DNA of 64,000 bases from Areca catechu (GCA_021397845.1 CM038044.1:43324354-43388353), one strand, 5' to 3'; positions 43,323 through 55,784 are shown, counted from the first letter of the stretch. Made by a program: numbers and translations. Notes: generated from the letters alone by a model not told the origin.

Positions 43323-44337
43323 ATGGAGTCCAGCTTTGAGACCTTCCTTAGGACCATGAATGATCAGTTTGCCCTGATGAATAATAAGTTTGACCGAATA
43401 GATGACCGATTAGGAAACCTAGAGAAAACCCATAAGACTCGTCCGGAACCTAAATTTGAAACACACCCTGACCCATTTCTAGTGCCCAACCCTAGGAGAG
43501 CCCCACACCATGACCCAACCTGAGAATCTAACCTTTGGAGACCCAATTATGATTTCATAGACCAGGATGAGAGAACCACTAGGAACTTTGGGTTGAAGCA
43601 CCTAAATTTGGTGGTGATCCTAAGTTTGAAAATTATCTTGATTGGGAAAGAAATATGGATTTGTATTTTGAGAAGGATCAAATGACTGAGGAAAGAAAGT
43701 TCAAAATTGCTAAACCCAAATTAGTATGCCAGGCTAGAATTTATTGGGATGATGTTGAAAGAATGATCAGATGAAGAAGAGACATACCCATAACTACCTA
43801 GGATGACATAAAACTTAAACATAGGAAAAAGTACCTACCCAAGTAATATGAACCTAGTTCCTATGCACCCAAATCCCATGAACCCAGCTCCTATGAACCC
43901 AAATCCATGACTTATAGCTCTAAGTCCATATCCTATAAACCTAAGGAACCCATAACCCCTAGGTATCAATCTAGTGCTAGTCAGGTTTCCCTTAGTTGGC
44001 CAAAACCCATTAAGATTAGTGCTCCTTATCAAAAATCAAGATCTAGTCAAATCCACCGAGTCAACCCATTCCTTAGCAGAGTTGACCCAATTCTCACCCG
44101 AGCCGACTCAACCCCAATCTGAGCCGACCCACCCCTACTAGCCCAGATCCTAGCCAATTTTTCCTTAACCGACCTACTCATACTACCTATTTATTCACTA
44201 AGATGACATTGAAGTGGAAATGTATGAGACTGAGGTGAACATAGTGGATGAGTATGAGGGAGAAGAAGAAATACATATATCTGATCCAGAATTAGCTGAC
44301 TCGGTTGACACCCAGACTGAAGCTAGCCCAGAGTTAA
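43323..44337 (+). pseudogene. Gypsy-1 gag (broken)
   Basis: It starts MESSFETFLRTMNDQFALMN, a short helical segment followed by a linker. The capsid domain at about 43595-43850 contains KFGGDPKFENYLDWERNMDL and CQARIYWDDVERMIR, typical of Ty3/gypsy Gag. Stops occur at 43521, 43773, 43799 and 43845, and a frameshift lies before 43600. The following Ser/Pro/Tyr-rich part (43850-44120) has short repeats of SYEPKS. No CCHC zinc knuckle can be recognised. Confidence 0.82.
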
Positions 44338-44922
44338 TTGACCTTGACTAAAACTGTACTGGTAGGATCCTTAGAAAAAGAGACCCATGAGAAGCCTAAC
44401 CCTACTACTGAGACTTTACCTAAGGAAACCTTAGAAGAGACTCAAGTCATAGAGCCTAGTCCTGAAATCCAAGAACAAGAGGAAATTGGTGAGGACTTGG
44501 CTTATTTAATCCAATACCCTCAGGATGAATCCCCTCATATAGTTCTAATTGATGATCTCTTCCCTGAGATTAGTGATCCATTTTACCATCAAGTGGACCT
44601 TTTAGTGCCTATAGAAGTAATTCAGTGTCTAAACTTTAAGGTCAACCTCATTAGTCTAGAACAAATTCCTAAACCTTTTTCTTATTTCCTACCCTACCAA
44701 GTCACCTCCGAATCTACTTCTTATTTCCTACCTTTTCTTGAAGCTTTCCATGTTTCTAGGATCATTAGATTACATTTTCTAAAGGTTAGCATGTTGCATA
44801 AGCCCATTGAGCATGTTGGGTTTATAACCTATTTTTGGCAAACTCTATGGCATTTAGTAGGAGTCCATGCATCATTCTCATCTGCATGTCACCCACCAAC
44901 CAAGGGTCAAACTCTGTTGTAG
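44338..44922 (+). pseudogene. Gypsy-1 open frame ending in an integrase motif
   Basis: This 194-codon open frame begins right after a TAA and has no ATG in its first two thirds. The first part is Glu/Pro/Thr-rich (KETLEETQVIEPSPEIQEQE) and unrecognised. The last 35 codons read FWQTLWHLVGVHASFSSACH followed by PPTKGQT, which matches the integrase segment HMLGTKLKFSTSYHPQTNGQ in Gypsy-2. The deletion that removed protease to integrase core therefore fused a gag-downstream region to integrase in frame. Confidence 0.72.
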
Positions 44923-45004
44923 TTTAGGGTTTACATGCATGTCAATAAGAAAAAAAAGGATAAAAAAACTCAAAGAAATTTAATGAAAGAAACTTTGTCA
45001 TGGT

Positions 45005-45559
45005 TAGGCACGACCTAAATGGTTCCCACCTGGAACCAAGAAAAAGTTACATGCCCATAGTAGTGGACCATACAAAGTAATTAGAAAAACCAGATCTAAT
45101 GCCTACATGCTTGAGTTACCACCTGAACTAGGTATTAGTTCTACTTTCGATATTTCAGACCTTATTGAGTATAGGGAGCCAACGTTGATTCCTAGTGAGC
45201 CTTTTGGGCCTAATCCAATCCTTGAGAGTGAGCCAACCCAAGTGTGTCCACCTGCCATACCACTAGCCTGGAAAGACAAGATCGAGCGGATCTTGAATGA
45301 TAAGATAATCACTACTCAGGGCAAAGATTATCAGTGATATCTGGTTCGTTGGCAAGGATGACCTGAGACTGATGATTGTTGAATCACCATAGAAAACTTG
45401 CAGAGAGTTGACCCAGACTTACTAGAGTGCAATCATAGCAAAGTTGACCTATACTCGACAGGATCGAGTTTCTCCCACCCAGGGAGAATTGGTGCGGACA
45501 CCAAGGCCAGAAAAGATCGACAGGTCGAATCCACATCCCTATGGATCACCTGTAAATAA
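45005..45559 (+). pseudogene. Gypsy-1 integrase C-terminus and chromodomain
   Basis: The frame reads KWFPPGTKKKLHAHSSGPYK and then NAYMLELPPELGISSTFDIS, the GPY/F-type module, on to a chromodomain near 45300-45420 (DYQ-stop-YLVRWQG-stop-PETDD). Stops lie at 45335, 45359 and 45379. The frame crosses the polypurine tract (45472-45489) and runs 70 bases into the 3' LTR (GRIGADTKARK), ending TAA at 45557-45559. Confidence 0.87.
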
Positions 45560-47403
45560 AGCCCTGAACCCAAACCTTTTTTACCTGTAAATATTTTATC
45601 TTTAATTTTTGTTATTTTAGCTTAGCTGAGTTTAGTCCTAAATCCTAAAATTGGGTCCCTATCAAAACCCCTGGACCCAAAATTGAGTCTATAAAAAACC
45701 TCAATTTCAATTGGGTTATAAATAGTCCAATGTCAGTTAGCCCTTTTTACCAATTAGGGTTTGTATAAAAACCCCATATATCAGTTGTGTCAAAACCTAT
45801 TTTGGAGCCAAACCCTATTTACCAAGTTTGTTTAGTTGGTTGTGCCTCTTGATCAATTTGATCAAGTTGAGCTTTAATTAATTAGTTGGTTGAGTCTTAT
45901 AATACAAGGAGGACATAAGTCCAAATCCATGTGATCTCATGTGCTAGCTCAAGACAAGCCATGTGACTCCATGTGCTAGCCCAAGTCACTTGTCAGATGC
46001 TACCACTTCTTGGAGCTACCTTTTTCAAGAATTTGGAAAACATCACATGACTTTTGGACATCACCTGCTACATCACCCAGGACATTATCACATGGCATGT
46101 CACTTATGTTTGGACATCCCACATGCCATGTCATGCATTCAAGAATTAAATGGCTCCACTTATTTTTAAGAAGAGTAAAGAAAAAGGAGTCCAAATTGGG
46201 GCCCTCCCACTCAAATAAATCATGCCAAAATTCCAAGGAGTTGGCCAAGCTTTTCTTCCTCTCTTTGATGCCAACTTCCAAGAGTTTCAAGCCTAGTTGA
46301 TTGCCCAAAGTAAAGGAAATTTAGTGTCTTTCTCCTCCAGTATTTTGATCAAACAGGTTCCAAGTTGCTCAAGATTAGAGAACTCAATAATCCTATAAGA
46401 ACTCTTGAGTTTTTTTTTATCCAGACTAAAGAGTCCACCATCCTGTAAGAGCCCACATCATCCAGACTCTAGAGTCCAGCAATCAAGGTAACCCATAAAG
46501 CAATCTTGGCCTTTCATCGTGACACATCACCAATCCTCAACCTTGGCACCAACATGGATGAAGAATTTCATGATGTCGCCCACCTTGGAGAGAGTCCCAG
46601 ATTAGCCCGAGAGTACGAGTCCAAGACACCCAAAGCAAGGTCTCCAGGAGTTATTGCCTGAGGGAAACAAACACTAGTCTTTGTAACCGTTACATCTCTG
46701 GTTGTTGATCTATAAATACTCCATCAACCCTCCTGTATTATTAATGATTTATTGATGAAATACAACAACATTCTGTCAAAATTTTTCCTTTGCTGTGTGC
46801 ATTGCAGGGTGTGAGGCCCTTTCCTTTATTCTTCGGAACATCGCGGGGTGTGAGACCTTAGTTATCCTACTTATCCAGACATCAGAAAAATTTTAGTCGG
46901 CCTCTTCCTTTCTTCTTCTCTTCACTTTTCTATCTTTTCTTTTCTTTATTTATTTCTAATTAAAATTTTCCTTTGTTGAGTGATTACAAGTGATCAGGAA
47001 CCAAAGTCGAGGTGTTCTTGCCTTGGAACCAATATCGCGAAAGATCAGAGCCCGAAGATCAAAATCTTGAAGCCCTGCCGTGGAATCCTGAGAGTTCCAA
47101 CATATCTACTTCAGAGGGAAAAATCCGATGTTGGTAAAATTCAAAATCCTTTCCTAACTCCTTAGTTTCTGATCTTTAAAAGTAGACCCTAGTTTAAGGT
47201 GATTTCTTAATCACCCAATCCTGATTATTTTAATTACTTTGTTAGATCTACACATGCAGGCATAACTAGTTGACTGGTTACCTTAATTACATACTTTGAG
47301 TCTCTAAAAACTCAAAAATTATAAAAAAAAATTTAATTACTATTTTTCACTATTAATTAGGTTAATAATTAGTAGATTTGGTTTTCATAATTGTCTTACA
47401 TCA
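45490..47403 (+). repeat. Gypsy-1 3' LTR
   Basis: This 1914-base LTR runs TGGTGCGGACACC...CTTACATCA. A TATA box (TATAAATAC) lies at 46711, with AT-rich transcript-end signals (attattaatgatttattgatg) near 46738. Inner ORFs such as 46000-46308 minus show no domain. Confidence 0.92.
46711..46719 (+). promoter_or_regulatory. Gypsy-1 LTR TATA box
   Basis: TATAAATAC lies about 690 bases before the LTR end, in a position matching TATAAATAC in the Gypsy-2 LTR (50312). Confidence 0.6.
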
Positions 47404-48114
47404 CTTGGAAAAGATAGCCTCTATGCCAATTTGAAGATATACGAGTTCTTGACCCATAGAGGCATCTTCCTTGGATTTGTAGTGACCCTCGAAGGAGTAT
47501 CAGCTGATCCGAAAAAGATTAAGTCTATAGTTGAGTGGCCAGTACCTACTAGTGTACATGACGTGCCTAGCTTCCATGGCCTTGCTACCTTCAATAAATG
47601 ATTTATTCGAAGATTTAGCTTAATTGTTGCACCCATCACTGATTGCATTAGAAAGGGAACCTTTGAGTGGACTAAAGCTATAGATAAAGCCTTCCTAGAC
47701 ATTAAGAAAAAGATGACTCAAGCACCCATTTTGAGGTTACCCGACTTTTCAAAGGTCTTTGAGGTTGTTTGTGATGCTTCTGGAATTTGGTATAGGAGGA
47801 GTCCTAAGTCAAGAAAATCATCACATAGCCTTCTTTAATAAGAAATTGAATGAGGCTAAGCTTAGGTACTCGACCTATGATAAGGAATTTTATGCGATAA
47901 TTCAAGCCTTGAGATATTGGAGATATTACCTACTACCATAGGAGTTTGTTTTATACTCTGATCATAAAGCACTCTGATTCCTTAATTCCTAGAAAAAACT
48001 GAACCCTAGGCATGGTAAGTGGGTAGAGCACATTCAAGCTTACACCTTTATTCTGAAATACCATGCTGGTACTAAAAATAAGGTTGCAATGCCCTTAGCT
48101 ATCGATCCCTGCTC
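47404..48114 (+). pseudogene. Gypsy-2 pol: end of reverse transcriptase and RNase H
   Basis: It begins abruptly inside RT at the thumb region (DSLYANLKIYEFLTHRGIFL, then FVVTLEGVSADPKKIKSIVE), directly after the Gypsy-1 LTR. The RT connection (FHGLATFNK-stop-FIRRF) and RNase H (VVCDASG, then GGVLSQ after a frameshift, YDKEFYAIIQALRYWRYYLL, YSDHKAL) follow. The usual VADALSRR end reads VAMPLAID, then a stop. The YxDD catalytic part lies on the missing left side. Confidence 0.9.
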
Positions 48115-49710
48115 TTGAATTCTGTTAGAGCTGAAGTCGTAGGATTTGATAAACTGAAAGAGGAATATGAGACCTGTCCCAACTTCAGTGAGATCTATCA
48201 ATCTATGAGACAAGGACCATCTAGTTCATATAGTAAGTATACCCTTCAGGATGGCTACCTCTTTAAGGACAACAAGTTGTGTATTCCCAGGACTTCCTTT
48301 AGAGAATTTCTAGTTTGGGAAACCCATGCAGGGGGTCTAGCTGGTCATTTCGGTAGGAACAAGACCATTCTAGCAGTTGAAGACCAGTTCTATTGGCCAA
48401 GTCTTAAAAGGAACGTCGCACAGATTGTGGCTAGATGTCGAGCTTGTGCTGTTGCCAAACAGTAAAAGCAAAACACTAGCCTTTACACTCCATTACCTAT
48501 GCTCGATTGTCCTTGGCAAGACCTTAGCATGGATTTTGTGTTAGGATTGCCTAAGACCCAGAGGAGACATGATTCAATCTATGTTGTGGTCGATAGATTT
48601 TCCAAGATAGCTCATTTCATACCCTATTCCCAAATCTTTGATTCCTCCAAGGTGGCCAAACTTTTCTTGGATGAAGTGGTTAAGTTACAAGGCCTACCAA
48701 AAACCATTGTATATGATAGGGATGTTCGATTCATGAGTTACTTTTAGAATACCCTCTAGCACATGTTAGGAACCAAGCTCAAATTTTCTACATCCTACCA
48801 TCCTCAAACCAATGGCCAGACTGAAGTAGTGAACCGAAGCCTTGGAAACTTGATGAGATGTCTTGTAGGTGAAAACACTGGAAATTAGGACATTTTGTTA
48901 CCTAGAGCCGAATTTGCCTACAACAATTCAGTTAATAGGTCCACAAGCAAGAGTCCATTTGAAATTGTCAATGGTTATAAGCCTAAGAAACCCATAGACC
49001 TAATCCCTTTGCCCATACATACACGAGTCTCTAAGATAGCTAAATCATTTGCACAACATGTTAGAGATCTGCATTAGAAAATTAGCAATAAGATTAATGT
49101 GAGCAATGATACTTATAAAAATATGGCTAATTTTTTAAAAAGAGTCAAAGAGTTCACTAAGGGAGATTATGTGATGATTAGGCTTAGGCCTGAGTGGTTT
49201 CCTCTGGGGACCGTGAAGAAGTTACATGCCCATGGAGCTAGACCCTTCAAAGTGATAAAGAAAGTTGGACCTAATGCCTATGTGCTCAAGTTACCACCCA
49301 AATTTGGCATTAGCTCAACCTTCAATATCTCAGACCAAGTTGAGTATAGGGAGCCAACAATGATACCTAGTGAGCCTTTTGGGCCTGACCCTATTCTTGA
49401 GAGCAAACCCATACCTGAGTGTCTATCAATAAATTTACTTGGAAAAGGAGAAAGGATTGAGCATATCCTGGACAACCAAGCTATTACTACCCGGAACAAA
49501 GGCTACCAATGTTATCTGGTTCGTTGGCAAGGTTGACCAGAATCTAAGAATTCGTGGATCACTCGAGAGTATCTACAATGCCTCCTATTAGAGCAGTACC
49601 AGTGCCGGATGGACCCTTGCTCGACAGGGTCGAGTTCCTTCCATCTCAGAAGAATTGGTGCGAGCACCAAGATCAGAAAGAAGCTACATCCAAGTCAGAG
49701 CTCATTATGA
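48115..49710 (+). pseudogene. Gypsy-2 pol: integrase with chromodomain
   Basis: The HHCC zinc finger is in 48310-48465 (HAGGLAGHFGRNKTIL, then CRACAVAKQ). In the core, the first Asp is in DLSMDFVLGLPKTQRR (48520), the second in VYDRDVRFMS (48710) and the Glu in NGQTEVVNRSLGN (48820). Stops occur at 48463, 48748, 48760, 48888 and 49075. The GPY/F module (ARPFKVIKKVGPNAYVLKLP, near 49240-49300) is followed by a chromodomain (CYLVRWQG-stop-PESKNSWITREYLQ, 49510-49580). The frame ends 55 bases inside the LTR (RRIGASTKIRKK) at 49708-49710. Confidence 0.92.
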
Positions 49711-51075
49711 ATTACCTAGGCATTTGAGCCCTTCAGTCCTGAGTCAATTAAGTCCATTTGATAAAGTTGAGTTCATTTGTTTTCATCTAAGTCCAGTCAA
49801 TTAGGTTCATTTTGAGTCCTGTAATTTTCTTTCATTCAAGTCAAATCCAAGAGGAAATCCACTAGTCCCCACTGAAGGCAGATTTTATGTGCCACCACCA
49901 CTGGTCCCCATTGAAGAAGAGGACTTCATGCGCCACCTCCTCTGGACCCCACTCAAGCCACCCAAGCAAACATGGAATCAAATTGGCACCGCCCTGTTTC
50001 ATGCAACCACTCCAAGCCAAAAAAAAGGAAGAAGAGTGGCATCCAAGCATTGAAGTGGTCCCCCTCCCTATTTCATGCAACCACTCTAGGCAAAAATGAA
50101 AGATAAGTGGCACTTAAGCAACCCCCTCCTTGTTTCAAGCAAACTGCCCCCAAGCAAAGGAAGAAAGCATGTAGGTGCCCCTGATTTTCTTCTCTCCTTA
50201 TTTCCGTGTATAACCAACAAAGAAGGAAATTTTGTGGTGCCCCCCTCTTTTCTCTCTTATTCCATGTATATAATTTAACTTTGAAATGGAGTCTAAGAGG
50301 TCTAGTTAAATTATAAATACCCCTCCTCCCTCTTGTAAAATCATGATAGAATTGAATGAATGAAAAAGAGTCTTCTTCTTCTAATTTTCTTATGCTTTTG
50401 AGCATTGACACTCTGTGAGGGAGAGGGTGAGAGGCCCAACACCAGTTCCAAGTATCCAAACCATAGCCTTAGCCACCCTTCTCAAGCAACCAGGCATCTT
50501 CATCCTCACCAGGTCACCAACAACCTCCCCAAGCTGCCAAGCCCCTCTCCATGCCAAGCATCCTCAACCCCTTCTCCAGCCTCCTCTCTACTTCCAACTT
50601 CATAATTCCTATTGTTCCTACTTTTTGAGTCCCTAATTCTTGGTGTCTGCAAGATCTCTCAAGTGCTACGATCCTTGGAAGAATTCCTCCTTGCCTTCGA
50701 AATCATCTGAAGAAAAGCCGGAGCATCAGCGGGAAATAGCTTCTTCTTCTAGGTCTCGGTCCCGAGAGCTGTATGATCCAATTTTTTTTGAAGAAGATAA
50801 TCATTGCTAGATATGCAAACCCATCCCTTCTCACAAGTTTTGTTTTATTGAAGAAAGAGCATGTCCTAGTTAGTGGTTTCTCAATCCTAGGATCCTATTT
50901 TCTTTATTACTTAGTTAAATCCTAATCTACAGGTAGTTACTTTAGTCCTCACATAAACAACCTTTGCCTGTTCTTACTCTTTTCGGAAAGCAAAACCACA
51001 TAAAACTTAAAATCATTGCTCTCTTAATCTGCCATTACTTTATGTTAATCTCTTGCATGATAACATCCCGCATCA
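49656..51075 (+). repeat. Gypsy-2 3' LTR
   Basis: This 1420-base LTR runs TGGTGCGAGCACC...TCCCGCATCA, with a TATA box (TATAAATACCCC) at 50312. A block of short direct repeats lies at 49860-50150 (ccccactgaag, ccccattgaag, and gccac/tcatgcaacca phrases). The right flank aggat would be the target duplication; its left partner is lost. Confidence 0.92.
50312..50320 (+). promoter_or_regulatory. Gypsy-2 LTR TATA box
   Basis: TATAAATAC lies within a pyrimidine-rich flank, about 760 bases before the LTR end. Confidence 0.6.
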
Positions 51076-51197
51076 AGGATGTAGGATACCTTTTCCTGAG
51101 CAAGAACTATTCTCAGATTCCTCAACCAGTCCTCATAGTTTGGTTCGATTAGTTTATTGGCATCTAGTATGCCCTGTAGTGGTAATGATGAAGCCAT
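51076..51197 (-). pseudogene. Copia-R gag N-terminal fragment
   Basis: Read on the minus strand from the ATG at 51197 (MASSLPLQGILDANKLIEPN, then YEDWLRNLRIVLAQEKVSYI), 40 codons are open with no stop. The pattern LDANKLIEPNYEDWLRNLRI matches the Ty1/copia Gag start LDNEKLNGPNFDSWYRKLRI of the other elements here. The fragment ends exactly at the Gypsy-2 LTR boundary, so Gypsy-2 inserted into this gag. It is too short for most ORF filters. Confidence 0.87.
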
Positions 51198-52379
51198 TAA
51201 TTTAAATCTACAGTCAGACAAGAATAATACATAAGCAGACCACTCAAGATGATAATCATAATTAGATAAGAACTTTAAATCTAATTATGTCTTCCACTAT
51301 TTTCTTCGAATACCATAACCCTTAACTATAGTAAATGAGAAACCAATATCTGGTTTCTTTAGTGGGGTTAAGATTCCAATTCCTTATAAATGTCTTATGT
51401 TTACACAACAAATATTTATAAGTTCAAAGGTAGGTAATTCTTTTCCAATTGCATCCCTTGTAATTCTCAACATAATACTTGCATCTACGATACTTACAGT
51501 CTTGTATTTACACAACAAACCATAATATCTTAGTTTAGTTAGACCCTTCATTTTATATAGTCATGATTGAATAATGTCATCCTTGAGTTTGCTCAACAAA
51601 GTAACATTATCAAACATACTATAAAGCATAAAATGAACCATGTCAAAATTTTCTTTTATCAAACCCTAATAGTAAGCCTTGAGTTTGCTCAATAAACCTA
51701 CTACAGTTTTGACATAAATTTGGCTTAGCATAAAGGAAGGCAAATTGTAGTGTGCTTAATCAATTAGTATTTCCAATTTAAGGTCTAAATATAGTCAAAT
51801 TGGCCAATTAAGTGGGAGAGGTGAGAGGGTCCCCCGGTTACTTTTCTTAGATACCAAATGAATTGGTCAGGTCAGACAACGGAACCAATTAAAAGCCTCA
51901 TTTCATTTACCTTCCCAGAACCACTTGCTTAGACACCAATTGGCTAATCAAACCCGAAACGAATTTGCTTTATGATTAACTTATACTATGACTAAATATA
52001 ATTTTATGAGGGCTTTGATAGCCTTCAAACACATCCTAATTAAACATGCCAACATGACACATATGCTAGCAAATAAGCTTATTAACCCTAATATGCATAA
52101 CCAAAGCATGACTAAAACAACAATCTATTCACCTCACTTGTTCATGGGATAAGGCCACAGCGACACCCCAACACATCATAGAAGATCCCATTGAATAGAA
52201 AGAGAGGGCCTTTAAACCCTACTTAGGTCTTTTGACCAGACAGCCATGGTGACTAACCCAATTCGAAGAAGTTACTAGGAACATAACATATCATATATAT
52301 AAAATAAACTAATCATGCAAGAGTCAAAGCAAAGCAAATAATTAATACTAAAATGACTACTAATTGCATGAATTAAGTG
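51198..52379 (-). other. Copia-R untranslated leader
   Basis: Reverse-complement counterparts of the copia leader blocks are recognisable, for example gacaccaattggctaatcaa at 51936 against the gattggtgtct of the forward copies. No gene is seen. It is shorter than the leader of Copia-1. Confidence 0.75.
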
Positions 52380-52391
52380 GCTCTGATACCA
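52380..52391 (-). other. Copia-R primer binding site (tRNA-iMet)
   Basis: The minus strand reads a perfect TGGTATCAGAGC, one base after the LTR end AATTCAACA. Confidence 0.92.
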
Positions 52392-52392
52392 C

Positions 52393-54737
52393 TGTTGAAT
52401 TTTGGTAGTGCAGTGGAAGACCAAATTTCAAAAATTTGATCCTTGAAATCCTAGGTTTGACCGAAACCCTAAACCCAAGGACCACTTGACCATGATAACA
52501 AATAAATCATAATTTAGGATTATAGAGGAATACTTGGAGTGCTATACTCCTTAATTTTCATAAGGCACATAAGTATATGCCCTCTAGAGATGATCCACAC
52601 AGGAACCAAACCAAGGAAGGACTCCTCTTGCTACCTTGACTCCTTCCGGCCACCTTTCTTCCTTCTACAACCTTTTCTCCCTTCTAGGACCTTTCTTCCT
52701 TTCAAAGAGTAGTTTAGTACCTCTCTAAATACTCTCTTACCATTCTGTTATCTTTTTAAATTCTCTTCTTATGTCCTTGTCTTAAAATGGTAGACTTGTC
52801 TTAAAATAATAGACTTGTCCTAACAAGAGAAGGAAGAAAATTATCAAGACAACTTTTTAATACTTTGGCTTCAATCACCAAAGCCTTTAAATATGAAGAG
52901 AGTGGGTGCATAATACACTTTTTCATCAGCCCCTTATTTGATATTTAATATATTATATAAGATCTTTAATCATAAAGAGTCCCTTGACAGAAAGGTGTAA
53001 AGTGAAACACCATTTCACTAATTATATGTGCCAAGAGTTGCTTATCACAACTCTATAGTAAAATCTAATAATTAATCTCTTAATTCAAATTTAAGACAAG
53101 GTCCCACATCCAAATAAGCATATCAAATGAAGAGGTTTATCTAGAAGAAAAGGTGATTAACAGGTAGAAGGACTCTTCCTTATCCATGCACCATGAGTCA
53201 AGCATCGTGTCCCTTCATTGATCATGCCTTTCTTACATTATTTGACTAGCCAATACCAGTCAATATGGGTATCAATGGATAGGATAAGAGCTGAGCTTTA
53301 TCACCTAAAAAGGTGATTAATTTGTAGAAGGACTCTTCGTCCTTCTGTGCCCCTTTATTTGTGTGCATGCCAATATGGAGCCAAGAGTCACATGCCCTTG
53401 GGACCAAATAATGGATAAGGCTTGATAAATTAGGACAAAACCCAATTTGGCTGCCCCACTTAAGGCTCAACCCAATTTAGGTCCCACTCAAATTGGTTAG
53501 CCCAAATCGCAAGTAATTAAACCCAATCTAATTAGGTTAGGAGTTAGGTTAGCCAACATATGCTAGTATATTAATTAGCTAGCCAATTAGGATCTTATGA
53601 CCCTAATAAAAATACAATTGATTTTCTTAGTCAATTCCTTAATATGTGTGATCCTTTGGGCTTCTCATATAGCCAGCAGTAGCTATAGGTTCATGTCAAT
53701 TTAGTTCGAATAGAAACCAACTAACCGAATTAGGTCACCCTAGCTACCATATGAACCATCTTTCAAATTGACTCATGAATTCAATCAATTTGATTCATGA
53801 TAACCTACATGACATGATGAACATCTAGAAACATATCATGCCTATCCAAAAGATGAAAAATTTGATAAAAATTATCAAAATATCCTTTAGTAGCAAGTTA
53901 CTATGTAATTTAGTCTTTCGATCTTCCTTTATCCTGATTAAGTGATGGATATGGATAAATGTCAAACCCTTACACTTAATCCATTCGAATCTCTAATCAT
54001 TAATAAAGATTCAATCAATGATAAATTAGTAAACTATTTCTAATTTTATCTTGCTTTGATCAAAGACTTCCTAAGTCATCATTTGTTAAGATCACACAGG
54101 ATAACTTCTCCCCTTACTAGGAGTGATCGATTCCTTATTAACCTACTCATTACCTTCATATACAATCCATCATATCCAAAGCACCCCGTACATGACTTAA
54201 TTGCCATGAATGAGTATGCACCAAAACATGGATTCATGTGCACAAGATACTATGGTGATCTCAGATCTAAGGATCGCATGCACAACTTCTACTAAGAGAA
54301 CAATCTTTTTGACAAGTAAGACTTCCATTAGATGTTCTCTTGTTAGATCAATTTAGTGAACTAAAAACCTAATGAGCACCCACATCCTTGTATTAATGTC
54401 ACTACACAAGTAGTCATGAGACTAACCACCCTCTCCATCGAGCATACATAGGATGTGCTAGTCTATCTGGATTCATTAATCCTCGAATCACTGATCCTAT
54501 AACTAGGAATATTTTAGATTAGGATTTATAGATTTTAGGTCTCATTGTTATCCCTGTAACTCTAAAATGATTGCCCTAATCTATGGTATTCATCATAATC
54601 TTATAACTAAAATACAAGATACAGCATATGATGAATCAAAAATTATCTTTATTAATATCAATCTTGAGTTAAGAGAATATAAAAATGCCATTGATTATAA
54701 TAACTATGATTGGCTTTTAGGGCATAATTCTTTTACA
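52393..54737 (-). repeat. Copia-R 5' LTR
   Basis: This 2345-base LTR reads on the minus strand TGTAAAAGAATTATGCCC...AATTCAACA. The start resembles TGTTGGGAATTATGTCC of Copia-4. The inside is non-coding; ORFs 53246-53470 and 54056-54295 have no recognised domain. The right flank ttctc is the candidate target duplication in the Copia-3 LTR. Confidence 0.85.
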
Positions 54738-55783
54738 TTCTCCAAGCCAAAATTTGATTAGTGCTTTCTCTCTTATGCATTTTAAATTGGATTAAGACAA
54801 GATAATTTTTAAAAGAAGTTTTAATATAGTTTTGAATCTAGTTTGACCAAGCCAAAATTAGATCTTATGCCCCCTTATTTCTTTATGAATTTTTAGTTTT
54901 TTGCATGAATATTTCTCCATGAAAAACATGTTTTGTTGCCCTCTCTCAATCTCTTTTAGGTTAGGATAGGTTTAGATAAAATTAGGAATTTATTTGAATT
55001 GTTTTGAATTTAAATTGGACAAGTTTTATCAGGGATCAAACTCCTAGTTTCAGTAAAACACCATTTCTTAGTCCCATCCTAATCCTTTTCTCCATGCTTT
55101 TTAAATGGATTTTTTCTAAGATTGTATTACAAGTAAGAGAAGCCTTTACCATGAGAAACTAGAAAAAAATTATGGAAAAGAAATAGAGAGTGGGCATGAA
55201 AACTAGTTGGGCATGGGGACTTCTTGGTGCTAGGAAAGAAGAGAGAAAGATAGAAAGAAAAAGAAAATAGAAAAAAAATAGTTTTGGTTTTATTTTTCTT
55301 TCATGACCTGATCCTCTTCATCCTCCATCTTCTCATCTTCTTGGAGGACTCGAAGAAAATTTGAAAAATGGATTTTAGATCAGCCATCCATAGACTTTGC
55401 ATGGAGCTAGGACTACAAGGAAGGTGATTTCTTAGAACTTCGTGTAGACTTTTCGTAGAGGCTAGAGATCCTGTGTGGTTGCGAGGTGATGTCCAGACCT
55501 TCTACCACACTCCATTAGTAATAATGTTCATCAACCCATGATGAGGTATTGGATCCGATCCTATTTATGTTTTATAGATTAGATCATAGCATGAATCGGT
55601 TTGATCAATGCATGATGATTTTAATTTCAGTGTCTATGTTCTTTTCATATCTTATCTTGATCCTGTAGGGTAGGTTTTGGAATTATTCTAATACATGAGC
55701 TAGTAATTAATTTTTTTTTAATCTAAATGCTTCTGCTGGTCTAAAAAAATTTATGTATGAAATCCTGCCCTAGTTTTCTAACA
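54738..55783 (+). repeat. Copia-3 5' LTR, 3' part
   Basis: This non-coding sequence ends ttttctaaca directly before a primer site. It is the part of an LTR to the right of the Copia-R insertion; its left part is not in the window. A purine-rich stretch (55190-55275) precedes a likely transcript leader. Confidence 0.75.
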
Positions 55784-55784
55784 G

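Larger units (their letters stand above)
42220..47403 (+). mobile_element. Gypsy-1, internally deleted chromovirus
   Basis: It has a 5' LTR remnant (200 bases), primer site, leader, gag, a fused open frame, integrase C-terminus with chromodomain, and a complete 3' LTR. Protease, RT, RNase H and most of integrase are missing. After the 3' LTR the sequence changes at once to the RT of another gypsy element, so Gypsy-1 inserted into Gypsy-2 pol. No full target duplication can be checked because the left end is lost. Confidence 0.88.

Noticed and set aside
49862..50460. Overlapping ORFs on both strands in the Gypsy-2 LTR
   Set aside because: They come from direct repeats within the LTR and have no recognisable domain.
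54056..54761. ORFs of 64-79 codons in the Copia-R LTR
   Set aside because: They lie within an LTR, have no domain, and match no neighbouring copy in frame.
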